From Sphingobacteriales bacterium (GTDB lineage Bacteria > Bacteroidota > Bacteroidia > Chitinophagales > UBA2359), in contig CP064999.1 of NCBI GenBank assembly GCA_016700115.1, forward strand, positions 5,513,501 to 5,577,500: a stretch of 64,000 nt of DNA. Direction: 5' to 3'. Below the pieces are notes generated by a model. It saw only the letters and a list, made by a program, of their open reading frames with translations. It was not told where the DNA came from and ran no database searches. Both the position numbers and the translations under genes were made by a program. This document shows positions 17,598 through 25,236 of the stretch, in pieces (within the stretch, counting starts at the first letter, position 1; each line of letters begins with the position of its first letter).

Positions 17598-18734
17598 CTA
17601 CAAAGCAGGAGGTCTTTTTGAATTTAGCGGTATTTCAAAAAAACCTCTGATGGGTTTAACCATCCAACCGGGTACCTGCTCTTCGCAAATCAGCCGTTCT
17701 ATGCTTGTGTGTTTATCGGGGACTGACACTAACTGTGCGGATATATAAATATCATTTCGTTTTGGATAATTCGGATCATAGATATAAATCCGGTAAAAGT
17801 TACCGCTATATTCTTCATAGGCATAAGCAAGTACCTGATGGTTTTCCCACATTTTACCTTCATGCCGGTCAACATAAACCATTCCAAACTGTACTAACCT
17901 TTTTTGGTCTAATTGTGGCTTAATTTTTTTCCATTCCAGTGCTGTCAGTTCCTGAGTTTTGGGAGTAGTTCTTGTAAACCACCAGTTAAAAAACTTAACT
18001 AAATAGAAATATCCTGTTCCAAAACTCTGAAATTGCCGCTTTAATAAATACCGGTATAAAGCTGAGCCCGGTTTCGGAACATTTGCAACATCGGGTAAAG
18101 TCAGATTGTGTTCAAAAAAATCGGCAGCAGCTTTTACCATCCCCCCACATAACCCATAAGTAGAATCAAATTTCGAAACAAAAGGGAGTTTTGCTGCAAA
18201 ATAGTTGGCAAAACGGAATCCGTTTTTATCGGGTAAAAAACCGGTATGTACCGTTTTCACGGGAGTTCCGAAAGGAGCGGTACTAAAATTTCTAATCTCC
18301 CTTTTGGATTGACTGTTTGACAATAAGGAATCCTGAACGGTACCGCTTTCATTATAATTTACTGATGTTTCTGAATTTTCAGGATTGGTATCAGATTCGG
18401 GAACCTGAGAATCTACTTTATATCGAATAACATATCGCGCAGCTCCGTTATGAAATTCATCGGAAAACTCGCCTAACCTGATGTTGTCTGCGATTATATC
18501 GGTTTGTCCAATATAAAAAGGTTTGTATTTACCTTCTTCCCAAAGCTGAATACTTACCATTGAGCTGAACCTTACACTTTCGTTTAAAGTCCACTGCTGC
18601 CCGGAGTGCATGATTTGTTTAAATTGTGCAATATGCAGTTCATCTGTAACTATGCGGCATTGCAGTTCATCGGCCTGATCAATGTCGTTGGTTTCGAGAC
18701 ATTCAATATTAAGCAAAGTGAGAACAGGTTGCAT
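17598..18734 (-). CDS. Hypothetical protein with cysteine-peptidase-like domain
   Basis: 378 residues; no confident family. Residues 1-130 look like a beta-sandwich (LTLLNIECLETNDIDQADEL onward), a C2-like pattern common in bacterial proteins with DE-rich loops. The second half has YGLCGGMVKAA, then NHQVLAYAYE and YIYDPNYPKRND, an order Cys-His-Asp/Asn compatible with a papain or C39-like fold. No signal peptide is evident. The ATG at 18734 is preferred to the one at 18806 because the latter abuts a strong terminator hairpin (18807-18854), leaving no room for a promoter. It is the last of three minus-strand genes but is separated from them by that terminator. Activity is unproven. Confidence 0.6.
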   Translation of the reverse strand: MQPVLTLLNIECLETNDIDQADELQCRIVTDELHIAQFKQIMHSGQQWTLNESVRFSSMVSIQLWEEGKYKPFYIGQTDIIADNIRLGEFSDEFHNGAARYVIRYKVDSQVPESDTNPENSETSVNYNESGTVQDSLLSNSQSKREIRNFSTAPFGTPVKTVHTGFLPDKNGFRFANYFAAKLPFVSKFDSTYGLCGGMVKAAADFFEHNLTLPDVANVPKPGSALYRYLLKRQFQSFGTGYFYLVKFFNWWFTRTTPKTQELTALEWKKIKPQLDQKRLVQFGMVYVDRHEGKMWENHQVLAYAYEEYSGNFYRIYIYDPNYPKRNDIYISAQLVSVPDKHTSIERLICEEQVPGWMVKPIRGFFEIPLNSKRPPAL

Positions 18735-18806
18735 AACAGGAATATTTAGACAGTATTGAAAAGATGTAAAATCGGGAAAGAAATACGGAGTTTGATTCAA
18801 TAGCAT

Positions 18807-18854
18807 AAAAAAAACCGGATTATGCCTATTGATTATGCAAGATCCGGTTTTTTT
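18807..18854. terminator. Bidirectional intrinsic terminator
   Basis: Perfect stem AAAACCGGAT / ATCCGGTTTT with A and T runs on either side. It ends the minus-strand transcript of the gene at 18876-19424 and touches the alternative ATG at 18806. Confidence 0.8.
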
Positions 18855-18875
18855 AAAAAAATATTTGTTGGTTTC

Positions 18876-19424
18876 TTAACGCGATCGGGTGGGTATCACA
18901 CTCATGGTAAGATAGGCAGTTTTGGTTTCAGTGTTGTAAACAATTACCGACTGAGGAGTTCGGGTTACAAACTCAACGACCTTATCCATCAAATCAATGG
19001 GATAAGAAAGTGTAACCATTCCTTTTTCACTGATAGTTTCTTTGGTAGTAAGCACTTTTGAAGTAGGAGAATAGAAGTTAAGCAACCCTACTTGCTCGTC
19101 CTGAGCATTAAACAACAACATGGATGCCACTAATTGATCCGGATTTGCCATGGGGTTGGCTTTGAAATCTATGCGGTAATTTCTAATTGCATGTTCTTTC
19201 TCCCCTTTTGTCAAAGGAACCACCGGAGTTTTGGGTTTTTCTGCGCCATCACCTCTTCCGGGCTGAGCATCCCGGGAATTGACTTTACTCTGAAACTGGG
19301 GGTTTTCGGTCAGTTTGGTGGTAGTTCCGGGGGTAGAATTGTCTTTACCGCGTTCCTGTGCAAACAGCGTGGAGGTAAACACAGAAATTACAACAAAGAA
19401 CAAGATAAAAGCAAATTGTTTCAT
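18876..19424 (-). CDS. Secreted hypothetical protein
   Basis: 182 residues with a signal peptide (MKQFAFILFFVVISVFTSTL, then FAQ), a low-complexity polar linker (about 23-70, rich in Gly, Pro, Lys, Thr) and a compact beta-rich domain of about 100 residues (HAIRNYRIDFKANPMANPDQ onward). No T9SS sorting domain and no lipobox, so it is probably periplasmic. The gene is followed directly by a strong terminator at 18807-18854. I recognise no family. Confidence 0.6.
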   Translation of the reverse strand: MKQFAFILFFVVISVFTSTLFAQERGKDNSTPGTTTKLTENPQFQSKVNSRDAQPGRGDGAEKPKTPVVPLTKGEKEHAIRNYRIDFKANPMANPDQLVASMLLFNAQDEQVGLLNFYSPTSKVLTTKETISEKGMVTLSYPIDLMDKVVEFVTRTPQSVIVYNTETKTAYLTMSVIPTRSR

Positions 19425-19542
19425 GGTGAATTTGATTTATTGAAAAATTGAATTTTGCAAACCAACAAGATTAAAAAATCCTGCTTTAAAGTTACAACGA
19501 TGTAAAATTAAGTCTTTCTGTGAAAATATGGGCAAAAAACCG

Positions 19543-20796
19543 TTAAATAGAGTTGGTGAAAAAAACGAGCATATAGATCAGAAGCAGTGCAAGCAATGAA
19601 ATACTTAGGATCTGAGCGACCGGCAATAATTTTTTCAGGTGAACAATGCGCTTCGATTTTTCGTACAGCCTTTTGGCAGTTGAATCCTCAGGTTTGATGG
19701 AATAGGCTTCTTCAAAAAAACTCATAGCTTCATGATGGTTTTTGGCTTTATAGGCTTCCCGCCCAAGGTTGAAAACTTCTTCGAAACAACACTCGGTTTT
19801 ACAGGCTTTCATCTGACGGTAAATATTGGAAATGTTGTATCCGAAATCTATATGAAAAACAGCGGCGGCTTCTTCATACTGTTCAAGCGCAGCGTTCCAT
19901 TTTTTCAGTTTAAACAATCTTTCGGCTTCCTGCAGACTTTCAAAAAACCAGTCCTCTTCATTTTGTTGTTTCAAAATTTTATATGCGGGAACCGGTGTAA
20001 CCAAACTCTTTTCCCGCAATAGGACAACTTTAGGGGCAGGTTTTATTTGCAGGGCTTTTTCAAAAAAATTTGCTGCCACGGGATAATCTTTTTGTTGAAA
20101 TGCCCGCTCGCCGTTTTTAACCAACTGTTCGAAATGTAGTTCGCGAAAGCAAATCAACAATTTGTCATTGATTTCGTTAAACCTATCGTCCGAAACAGAA
20201 TCAGGAAGCGTTTTGAGCATTTGTGAATATAGTTGTCCGGCCATTTCCCATTTCCCGTTCTTAAACTTTTGATTGGCTTCCTTTAACATGTTTTGAAATA
20301 GCTTTCCGCTCTGATTTCTGATTGCCAACCTGATTAGTTTTAAAAATGATTTTTCAAACAAGTTGTTGTACTGCAACGGCAAAACCTGTTCGGGTAATTT
20401 ATCGAGTAAAAAAACTGTAAAATTTTGAACGACCTTTTGGTAAAGATTTGATTTAGTAAAATCAAGGTCTGATAAGGTGATTGCGCCGATCAAAACGTCC
20501 TCAGCTTTGTTACCGTCAAATATTTCCGGCAAATGAGCGGTTGAAGCAGGTAAAAATTCATCCCCAATTAACATCAAAACAATATCGGCTTTTCTTATTT
20601 GAAATCCGGTTCTTTTTTTTGTTTCCAATTCTCCTGACTGTTCAACCTGAACAGAGCCATTTAAAACCAAGGATACATTTTCATCCATCATCAATCTTCT
20701 GAATGAACTGATGATTTTAACCAACCTTTGAAACTGTGTTTCGTTTCGGGCTGAATAAACCACAAATAAATGGACAATGAAAGTACTTGATTTCAT
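19543..20796 (-). CDS. TIR-like, TPR, tail-anchored protein
   Basis: 417 residues in three parts. Residues 1-165 resemble a TIR-type domain: a first strand VHLFVVYSARN, a helix, then RKADIVLMLIGDEFLPAS, which matches the strand and loop before the TIR fourth helix, and a later NFTVFLLDKLPEQVLP. Residues 165-385 hold tetratricopeptide-like repeats (GKWEMAGQLYSQMLKTLPDS; KDYPVAANFFEKALQIKP; KNHHEAMSFFEEAYSIKPED). Residues 390-415 form a transmembrane helix (ILSISLLALLLIYMLVFF), placing the rest in the cytoplasm. The pattern suggests a signalling or assembly protein. Whether the TIR-like part can cleave NAD is unknown; I cannot point to a catalytic Glu. Confidence 0.55.
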   Translation of the reverse strand: MKSSTFIVHLFVVYSARNETQFQRLVKIISSFRRLMMDENVSLVLNGSVQVEQSGELETKKRTGFQIRKADIVLMLIGDEFLPASTAHLPEIFDGNKAEDVLIGAITLSDLDFTKSNLYQKVVQNFTVFLLDKLPEQVLPLQYNNLFEKSFLKLIRLAIRNQSGKLFQNMLKEANQKFKNGKWEMAGQLYSQMLKTLPDSVSDDRFNEINDKLLICFRELHFEQLVKNGERAFQQKDYPVAANFFEKALQIKPAPKVVLLREKSLVTPVPAYKILKQQNEEDWFFESLQEAERLFKLKKWNAALEQYEEAAAVFHIDFGYNISNIYRQMKACKTECCFEEVFNLGREAYKAKNHHEAMSFFEEAYSIKPEDSTAKRLYEKSKRIVHLKKLLPVAQILSISLLALLLIYMLVFFTNSI

Positions 20797-20880
20797 AAAA
20801 AATTAAACCGCACTTCTAAACAAATACAAAACAGAATTTGAGACCTGAAAAAGCGATAACCATAAAACGGGTCTAAATAC

Positions 20881-20920
20881 AAAACTCCCTGATCGAAGAT
20901 TCAAAAAGGGAGTTTTGTTT
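20881..20920 (-). terminator. sodA terminator
   Basis: Inverted repeat AAAACTCCC (20881-20889) and GGGAGTTTT (20908-20916), starting 18 nt after the sodA stop on the minus strand. Confidence 0.65.
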
Positions 20921-20934
20921 CACACATCAGGGGC

Positions 20935-21546
20935 TTATTTTCCACCTGCTGCATGGTAAGCAGCACTGACTTCAGCCCAATTGATAACTTCAAAAAAGGC
21001 ATTGATGTAGTCGGGGCGGCGGTTTTGGTATTTTAAGTAGTAAGCATGTTCCCAAACATCCATACCCAAAATAGGGGTACATTTGTTTTCAGCCACATCC
21101 ATCAAAGGGTTATCCTGATTGGGACTTGAACAAACACAAAGAGATCCGTTCTCTTTTACACCAAGCCAGGCCCAACCTGAACCAAACCGGGTAACTCCGG
21201 CTTTTGAAAAGGCTTCTTTAAATGCATCAAAAGAACCAAACTGAGCCTGAATGGCAGCAGCCAATGCGCCTTGGGGTTGTCCCCCACCGGCCGGAGACAT
21301 GATTTTCCAAAACAAATTATGATTCCAAAATCCACCTCCATTATTTCGGACAGCAGGATTACTTCCTGCAACCAGCAATAATTCTTCGATGGTTTTACCT
21401 TCCAGCTCAGTACCGGCAATTGCATTATTGAGGTTGGTAGTATAAGCTGCGTGGTGTTTGCTGTGGTGAATTTCCATGGTTCGCGCATCAATATGCGGCT
21501 CTAAAGCATCGTAAGCATAGGGCAGATCAGGTAGTTGAAATGGCAT
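20935..21546 (-). CDS. sodA: Superoxide dismutase, Mn-type
   Basis: Converts superoxide to oxygen and hydrogen peroxide. 203 residues, normal length. The metal ligands are visible: His27 in MEIHHSKHH, His about 82 in FWNHNLFW, and the Asp and His of MDVWEHAYYLKYQNRRPDYI. The Gly-rich NNGGGFWNHN and the NQDNPL motif are the pattern typical of Mn rather than Fe enzymes, although cambialistic forms exist. No signal peptide, so cytoplasmic. It has its own terminator and appears monocistronic. Confidence 0.95.
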   Translation of the reverse strand: MPFQLPDLPYAYDALEPHIDARTMEIHHSKHHAAYTTNLNNAIAGTELEGKTIEELLLVAGSNPAVRNNGGGFWNHNLFWKIMSPAGGGQPQGALAAAIQAQFGSFDAFKEAFSKAGVTRFGSGWAWLGVKENGSLCVCSSPNQDNPLMDVAENKCTPILGMDVWEHAYYLKYQNRRPDYINAFFEVINWAEVSAAYHAAGGK

Positions 21547-21665
21547 AACAGATATTTTAATGATTAAGTAAAATTATTGATTTGCAGCTCAGTGTTAATT
21601 GTCTGAGATTTTATTTACAACATTGGTTATCAAGCTATGGTTCAGGATAACTTAAAAAATACCTT

Positions 21666-22100
21666 TTATCGTTTGCGTTTAAAAAAACCGGTCAATAACT
21701 GTGCACATTCTATATCCAAAACTCCATTTATTATCTTTGTCTTGGGGTGCAAAACAGGTGGTGTAAGTTTAGAATATCCCCGTTTAAGATCGAAAGCTCC
21801 AAACACTAAAGTATCCAATTGTGCCCAATACATCGCCCCGGCACACATTGCACAGGGTTCGAGCGTTACATACAAAATACATTCGTTTAAATACTTGCTC
21901 CCCAAATGATTGACGGCAGCAGTTAAAGCCAAAATTTCGGCATGAGCTGTAACATCATTCAACAACTCAGTCTGATTATGTGCCCGTGCTATTATCACAT
22001 TCCGGCAAACAACAACTGCTCCTACCGGAACCTCATCATTTTCAAACGCGTTTGTTGCTTCCTTCAAAGCTTGTCGCATGAAATATTCGTGTGTCAGCAA
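21666..22100 (-). CDS. tadA: tRNA-specific adenosine deaminase
   Basis: Zinc deaminase that converts A34 of tRNA-Arg(ACG) to inosine. 144 residues. The zinc site and catalytic Glu are seen: HAE at residues 53-55 and PCAMC with Cys83 and Cys86. The N-terminal QALKEATNAFENDEVPVGAV is typical of TadA. The related guanine deaminases share the fold, but the short length and C-terminus favour TadA. It lies 119 nt upstream of sodA on the same strand, with no terminator that I can see between. Confidence 0.9.
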   Translation of the reverse strand: MLTHEYFMRQALKEATNAFENDEVPVGAVVVCRNVIIARAHNQTELLNDVTAHAEILALTAAVNHLGSKYLNECILYVTLEPCAMCAGAMYWAQLDTLVFGAFDLKRGYSKLTPPVLHPKTKIINGVLDIECAQLLTGFFKRKR

Positions 22101-22359
22101 TTTAGTTTTCGGTTTTTTCCTGATTAATTAGAACTATGGAATCAAACTATCTGAACTCTTATGATTGATATAAAAAATTGGGGGGGGTATTTGCATACGA
22201 AACTATGGCTTTTGTTAAATTAAAATCAAAGCCTCTGGAAAAAAAACGCACCCTTTAATCAAAAACCACAGGGGGGTTGTATCAAAAAACAATGCCCCTA
22301 ATGCATATTTCGCCCCCCCCTACCCTATATTGTAAAAATAACTTCCCTAAAAAGGGCTA
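22101..22359. other. Spacer with G/C homopolymers
   Basis: About 260 nt without a gene. It holds a run of eight G near 22180, a run of six G near 22272 and a run of eight C near 22313, odd for an AT-rich spacer. I see no other structure. Confidence 0.4.
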
Positions 22360-22690
22360 AAAATATTTCAATTTTAAAGGTAAAAATTGACATTTTAAAG
22401 ATAAAAATTGCAATTTTCAAATTAGAAATTGTAATTTCCTTGTTTAAAATTGCAATTTTAAAAACCAAAATTGAAATTTTAAAGGCAAAAATTGAAATTT
22501 CCCTAAAGAAAATCTCAATTTTATAAAGCAAAAAAGAGATTGGAAAGAATAAAATTACAATTTTAGAGGCTTAAATTATAATTTTAGAAGCTTAAATTGC
22601 AATTTTAGAGGCTTAAATTGCAATTAAAACTTCAAAAAAGTCAATTAAAACGGGCAATATATCAATTAAATTTATTTCCATTGACATTTT
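22360..22690. repeat. 21-bp-phased A/T repeat array, about 16 units
   Basis: A core resembling AATTGCAATTTT recurs every 21 bp. The A just before the T run falls at 22371, 22392, 22413, 22434, 22455, 22476, 22497, 22518, 22539, 22560, 22581, 22602, 22623, 22644, 22665 and 22686, sixteen positions without one indel, although the bases between units vary. The period is two helical turns. The left part is also open as a minus-strand frame with a seven-residue periodicity, but stops appear in that frame on the right while the spacing continues. The array ends about 50 nt before the mnmD-like ATG. Confidence 0.85.
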
Positions 22691-22738
22691 TTTGGGCGAT
22701 TTCTGTTAAATATCATTCTGAAATTAACGATAAACGAT

Positions 22739-23410
22739 ATGAACAGGCAATTGATAACCACTGCTGATGGTTCTCATTCTATATATTTATCTGAATTTGA
22801 CGAGCATTACCATTCCGTTCATGGCGCAATTCAAGAATCTGAACATGTTTTTATCCGCGCAGGTTTTGATTTTGTAAGCTCCGGGCAGAACCCGCTTAAC
22901 CTGCTCGAAATAGGGTTTGGAACCGGATTAAACGCATTATTAACTTACCTGAACCATCAAAAAAATCCGGAAAGAACCATAAACTATACTGCTATTGAGG
23001 CTTTTCCGCTTGAAACAGCAATTGCCTCCCAACTCAACTACCCGGAACTGTTGAATTCAGAAGCGGCAACTGAGGTTTTTAACCTTCTTCACCAATCTGA
23101 ATGGAATCAGGCTGTTAGCATTTCATCCCATTTTACAATTACAAAATTAGAAACCACTATTCAGGCCTATCACCCTTCAAACAAATTTCATTTGATTTAT
23201 TTTGATGCTTTTGCTCCAACCGCACAGCCGGAATTATGGACTGCCGATGTTTTTTCCAAAATGTTTGATTCCTTAAAAAAGGGAGGAATTTTAACCACCT
23301 ATTGTGCCAAAGGCATCGTAAAAAGAACCTTAAAAGAGGTGGGGTTTAAAGTTGAGTCGCTTCAGGGGCCAATTGGAAAACGCGAAATGACCCGAGCCCT
23401 CAAAATCTGA
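22739..23410 (+). CDS. mnmD: MnmD-like tRNA mnm5s2U methyltransferase
   Basis: SAM-dependent methyltransferase of the MnmC N-terminal (DUF752) family, which completes the 5-methylaminomethyl-2-thiouridine modification at the wobble base of some tRNAs. 223 residues. The SAM-binding motif is NLLEIGFGTGLNALL (about 59-73), followed by YTAIEAFPLE, LIYFDAFAPTAQPELW (about 157-172) with the family-typical Asp, and GGILTTYCAKGIVKRTL. The FAD-dependent oxidase domain of Escherichia coli MnmC is absent, as in stand-alone MnmD proteins. The ATG at 22739 sits just beyond the 21-bp array. Confidence 0.88.
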   Translation: MNRQLITTADGSHSIYLSEFDEHYHSVHGAIQESEHVFIRAGFDFVSSGQNPLNLLEIGFGTGLNALLTYLNHQKNPERTINYTAIEAFPLETAIASQLNYPELLNSEAATEVFNLLHQSEWNQAVSISSHFTITKLETTIQAYHPSNKFHLIYFDAFAPTAQPELWTADVFSKMFDSLKKGGILTTYCAKGIVKRTLKEVGFKVESLQGPIGKREMTRALKI

Positions 23411-23438
23411 CGGATGGGTAATTCGTTGAATGAAAGTT

Positions 23439-23741
23439 TTATTTAAAAGGGGAATAATAATAAAAAGTGAGCACTAATGCCAATAAAATAGTAACCCCTA
23501 TTGTTCCCCGCATTGAATAGTCGCGCTCTTGTCGTTCAAACACCTTTGCCGGAAGAATATTTGCCAGCAAACTGACTATTAACATAAATCGAAGGGTAAA
23601 ACCACTCCAGGTGTCCGGCATATAAAATTTTATCAACAACCATTCTATACCTTTCAAAATGGCAAACATCAAGATTGGGGCTGAAATACCTGCAATAATT
23701 CCATTCATCCAGGTATCATTCGAAACACGGCGGTTGTTCAT
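23439..23741 (-). CDS. Small three-helix membrane protein
   Basis: 100 residues with three hydrophobic segments: about 13-36 (NGIIAGISAPILMFAILKGI), 48-66 (FTLRFMLIVSLLANILPA) and 78-95 (GTIGVTILLALVLTFYYY). The loop QERDYSMRGT is charged. Convergent with the mnmD-like gene, 28 nt apart. I recognise no family; such proteins are common as hypothetical inner-membrane proteins in Bacteroidota. Confidence 0.6.
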   Translation of the reverse strand: MNNRRVSNDTWMNGIIAGISAPILMFAILKGIEWLLIKFYMPDTWSGFTLRFMLIVSLLANILPAKVFERQERDYSMRGTIGVTILLALVLTFYYYSPFK

Positions 23742-24117
23742 AAGACAAACAGGGTGATTATTAGGGTCTAAAGATAGGGTAACTTACTGATAGAAGCAAA
23801 TGACGGAAACAATTACTTAATACCTCTAATGCACATAAAACATGAGCCATAAATACATCACATTGCAAATGTGCTACATCTTAAACCCATCTTTTGAGAA
23901 AATAATTTTTGACCCAACCCTTTTACCCACGCTACAACAAACCTAAAATACAGCATATTGTACCAAAGCAGGTTTTATCTTCCGATTGGTTTAAAACAGG
24001 AAACTAAGTAGAACAGAAAAACATTTCAGCAATCATCACCTACAATCATTGCAAAACCAATATAACCCGTATGAATCTATCCGTTAAACCGAATGAGCAA
24101 CTGACTAAAACCCCTAA
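23742..24117. other. Spacer without recognised features
   Basis: About 375 nt of AT-rich sequence; no open frame, repeat or terminator that I can support. Confidence 0.4.
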
Positions 24118-24222
24118 AGTTGACACTAAAAAGTGTAAACAATAGACACTTTCTCCCCTTTCCAATCCTCTTTTTCAATTTTCCTATACACTTTTTGGAT
24201 TTTCCTATACACTTTTGCTTTA
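24118..24222. repeat. Second 21-bp-phased array, 4-5 units
   Basis: Units begin at 24118, 24139, 24160, 24181 and 24202, each 21 bp. The last two are nearly identical (TTCCTATACACTTTT at the start of each) and the earlier ones are diverged but in phase. Read on the minus strand they give a seven-residue periodic peptide (KKCIGKS, KKCIGKL, KKRIGKG), but the surrounding frame is not convincing as a gene. Confidence 0.6.
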
Positions 24223-24590
24223 GGAGGTTTGTAAACAGTATTTTTTTACATCTAAAGGTTGGGCGTTCAGACATCGGATGTTTTGGGGACATACATGTCT
24301 GAAAAAAGTTGGTGCATCTATCTCCATATTTCGAGGCAACCCACAAACAACTTTTGACGAATGAGGATGGATAAAACCTGCCGATAGTCAATCTCTACGT
24401 AAATAAGACTTTGTTCCTTCATTCAATGTACAGTCATTATTAAATGCCTATTTAAACCCATTACGAGAGAATTGTTTTGAGTAAGCTCAATTAATTTTAA
24501 AAAAATTAGCATAAAAGATACAAGGGTATTCATAAAAAGTTAGCTTTGTTCGTGCATATATGAAAAGCGACTATAAATAGGGGATAATGA
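24223..24590. other. Spacer with one inverted repeat
   Basis: About 370 nt with no gene. A 9-bp inverted repeat, TTCAGACAT (24266-24274) and ATGTCTGAA (24295-24303), is present. The sequence ends at the truncated start of the first C gene. Confidence 0.4.
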
Positions 24591-25178
24591 CAGGATAGCT
24601 TGCTTGCGTTGTTACACTGTTTAGACACTGAATGGGCAATACGCTTGTTGGTTGGTACTTATGTTGATGAGGGTCTTTTTGAACAAGCATTACACGAACT
24701 GCAAAACTTGCCGGAAACACCGGAAAATGCTGAATTTATAGCTTTGTACCAAGCTATAATACAAGGTGGTATAGAAGGAAGTGGTAAATCTGATGTAGCT
24801 GCGGCAACGATAAATAATATTGCAGAAAATGAGTTTTCTAAAAACAGTGCTTTAGCTCAAAGCGTTTTAGCAGTTTATAAAAGTACTGATTACGTAAGGC
24901 ATGGGGCTACTATTAATTTGCTTGCAAATAATGTTGTAAAAATTCCGAATTATAAATTAGTGCCCAATCCGGCGCAAGACCAAGTTACTGTTATGTTTAC
25001 CAGATATGTCAAACCCAACCAAACACTGGAAATATTTGATTTGCAAGGCAGATTAGTTCTGATACAAAAAAATGTTGCACAAAACACCCTTGTAAATATT
25101 GCCAATTTGCAAACCGGCGTGTATTTCTGCCGTTTATCTGATGAGGCGGATGTCGTAAAATTAGCCGTTGTGCGGTAG
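24591..25178 (+). pseudogene. C1: T9SS-sorted beta-helix protein, C-terminal remnant
   Basis: Remnant of a paralogue of C3 (29340-30848). Homology starts at QDSLLALLHCLDTEW, right after an in-frame stop at 24588, and runs to the end. It keeps a helical module of about 60 residues (LLVGTYVDEGLFEQALHELQ onward) and the T9SS type A sorting domain (YKLVPNPAQDQVTVMF to the terminal VVR). The beta-helix part and signal peptide are missing, so it cannot be exported as it stands. A terminator-like hairpin follows, then D1. Confidence 0.75.
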
Positions 25179-25189
25179 CATTTTTTCTC

Positions 25190-25232
25190 AAATGCGCAGG
25201 TCAAAACAAACACCTGCGCATTTTCATTTTTT
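25190..25232 (+). terminator. Hairpin between C1 and D1
   Basis: AATGCGCAGGT (25191-25201) pairs with ACCTGCGCATT (25212-25222), followed by a T-rich tract. The D1 start codon is 5 nt beyond, so this could attenuate or separate D1 expression. Confidence 0.65.
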
Positions 25233-25236
25233 AATC

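Noticed and set aside
22325..22531. Minus-strand frame of 68 residues with FKI-type repeats
   Set aside because: It arises from the 21-bp array, whose phase continues past the frame into sequence with stops. Hydrophobic periodic peptides of this sort follow from the repeat itself.
22360..22690. CRISPR array
   Set aside because: The period of 21 bp is too short, there is no repeat/spacer alternation and no cas gene is in the window.
24266..24303. Terminator at the 9-bp inverted repeat
   Set aside because: The arms are 20 nt apart, no T run follows and no gene ends nearby.
24077..24391. Minus-strand frame with repeated KKCIGK
   Set aside because: The periodic part follows from the second 21-bp array; the rest has no signal, promoter or family resemblance.
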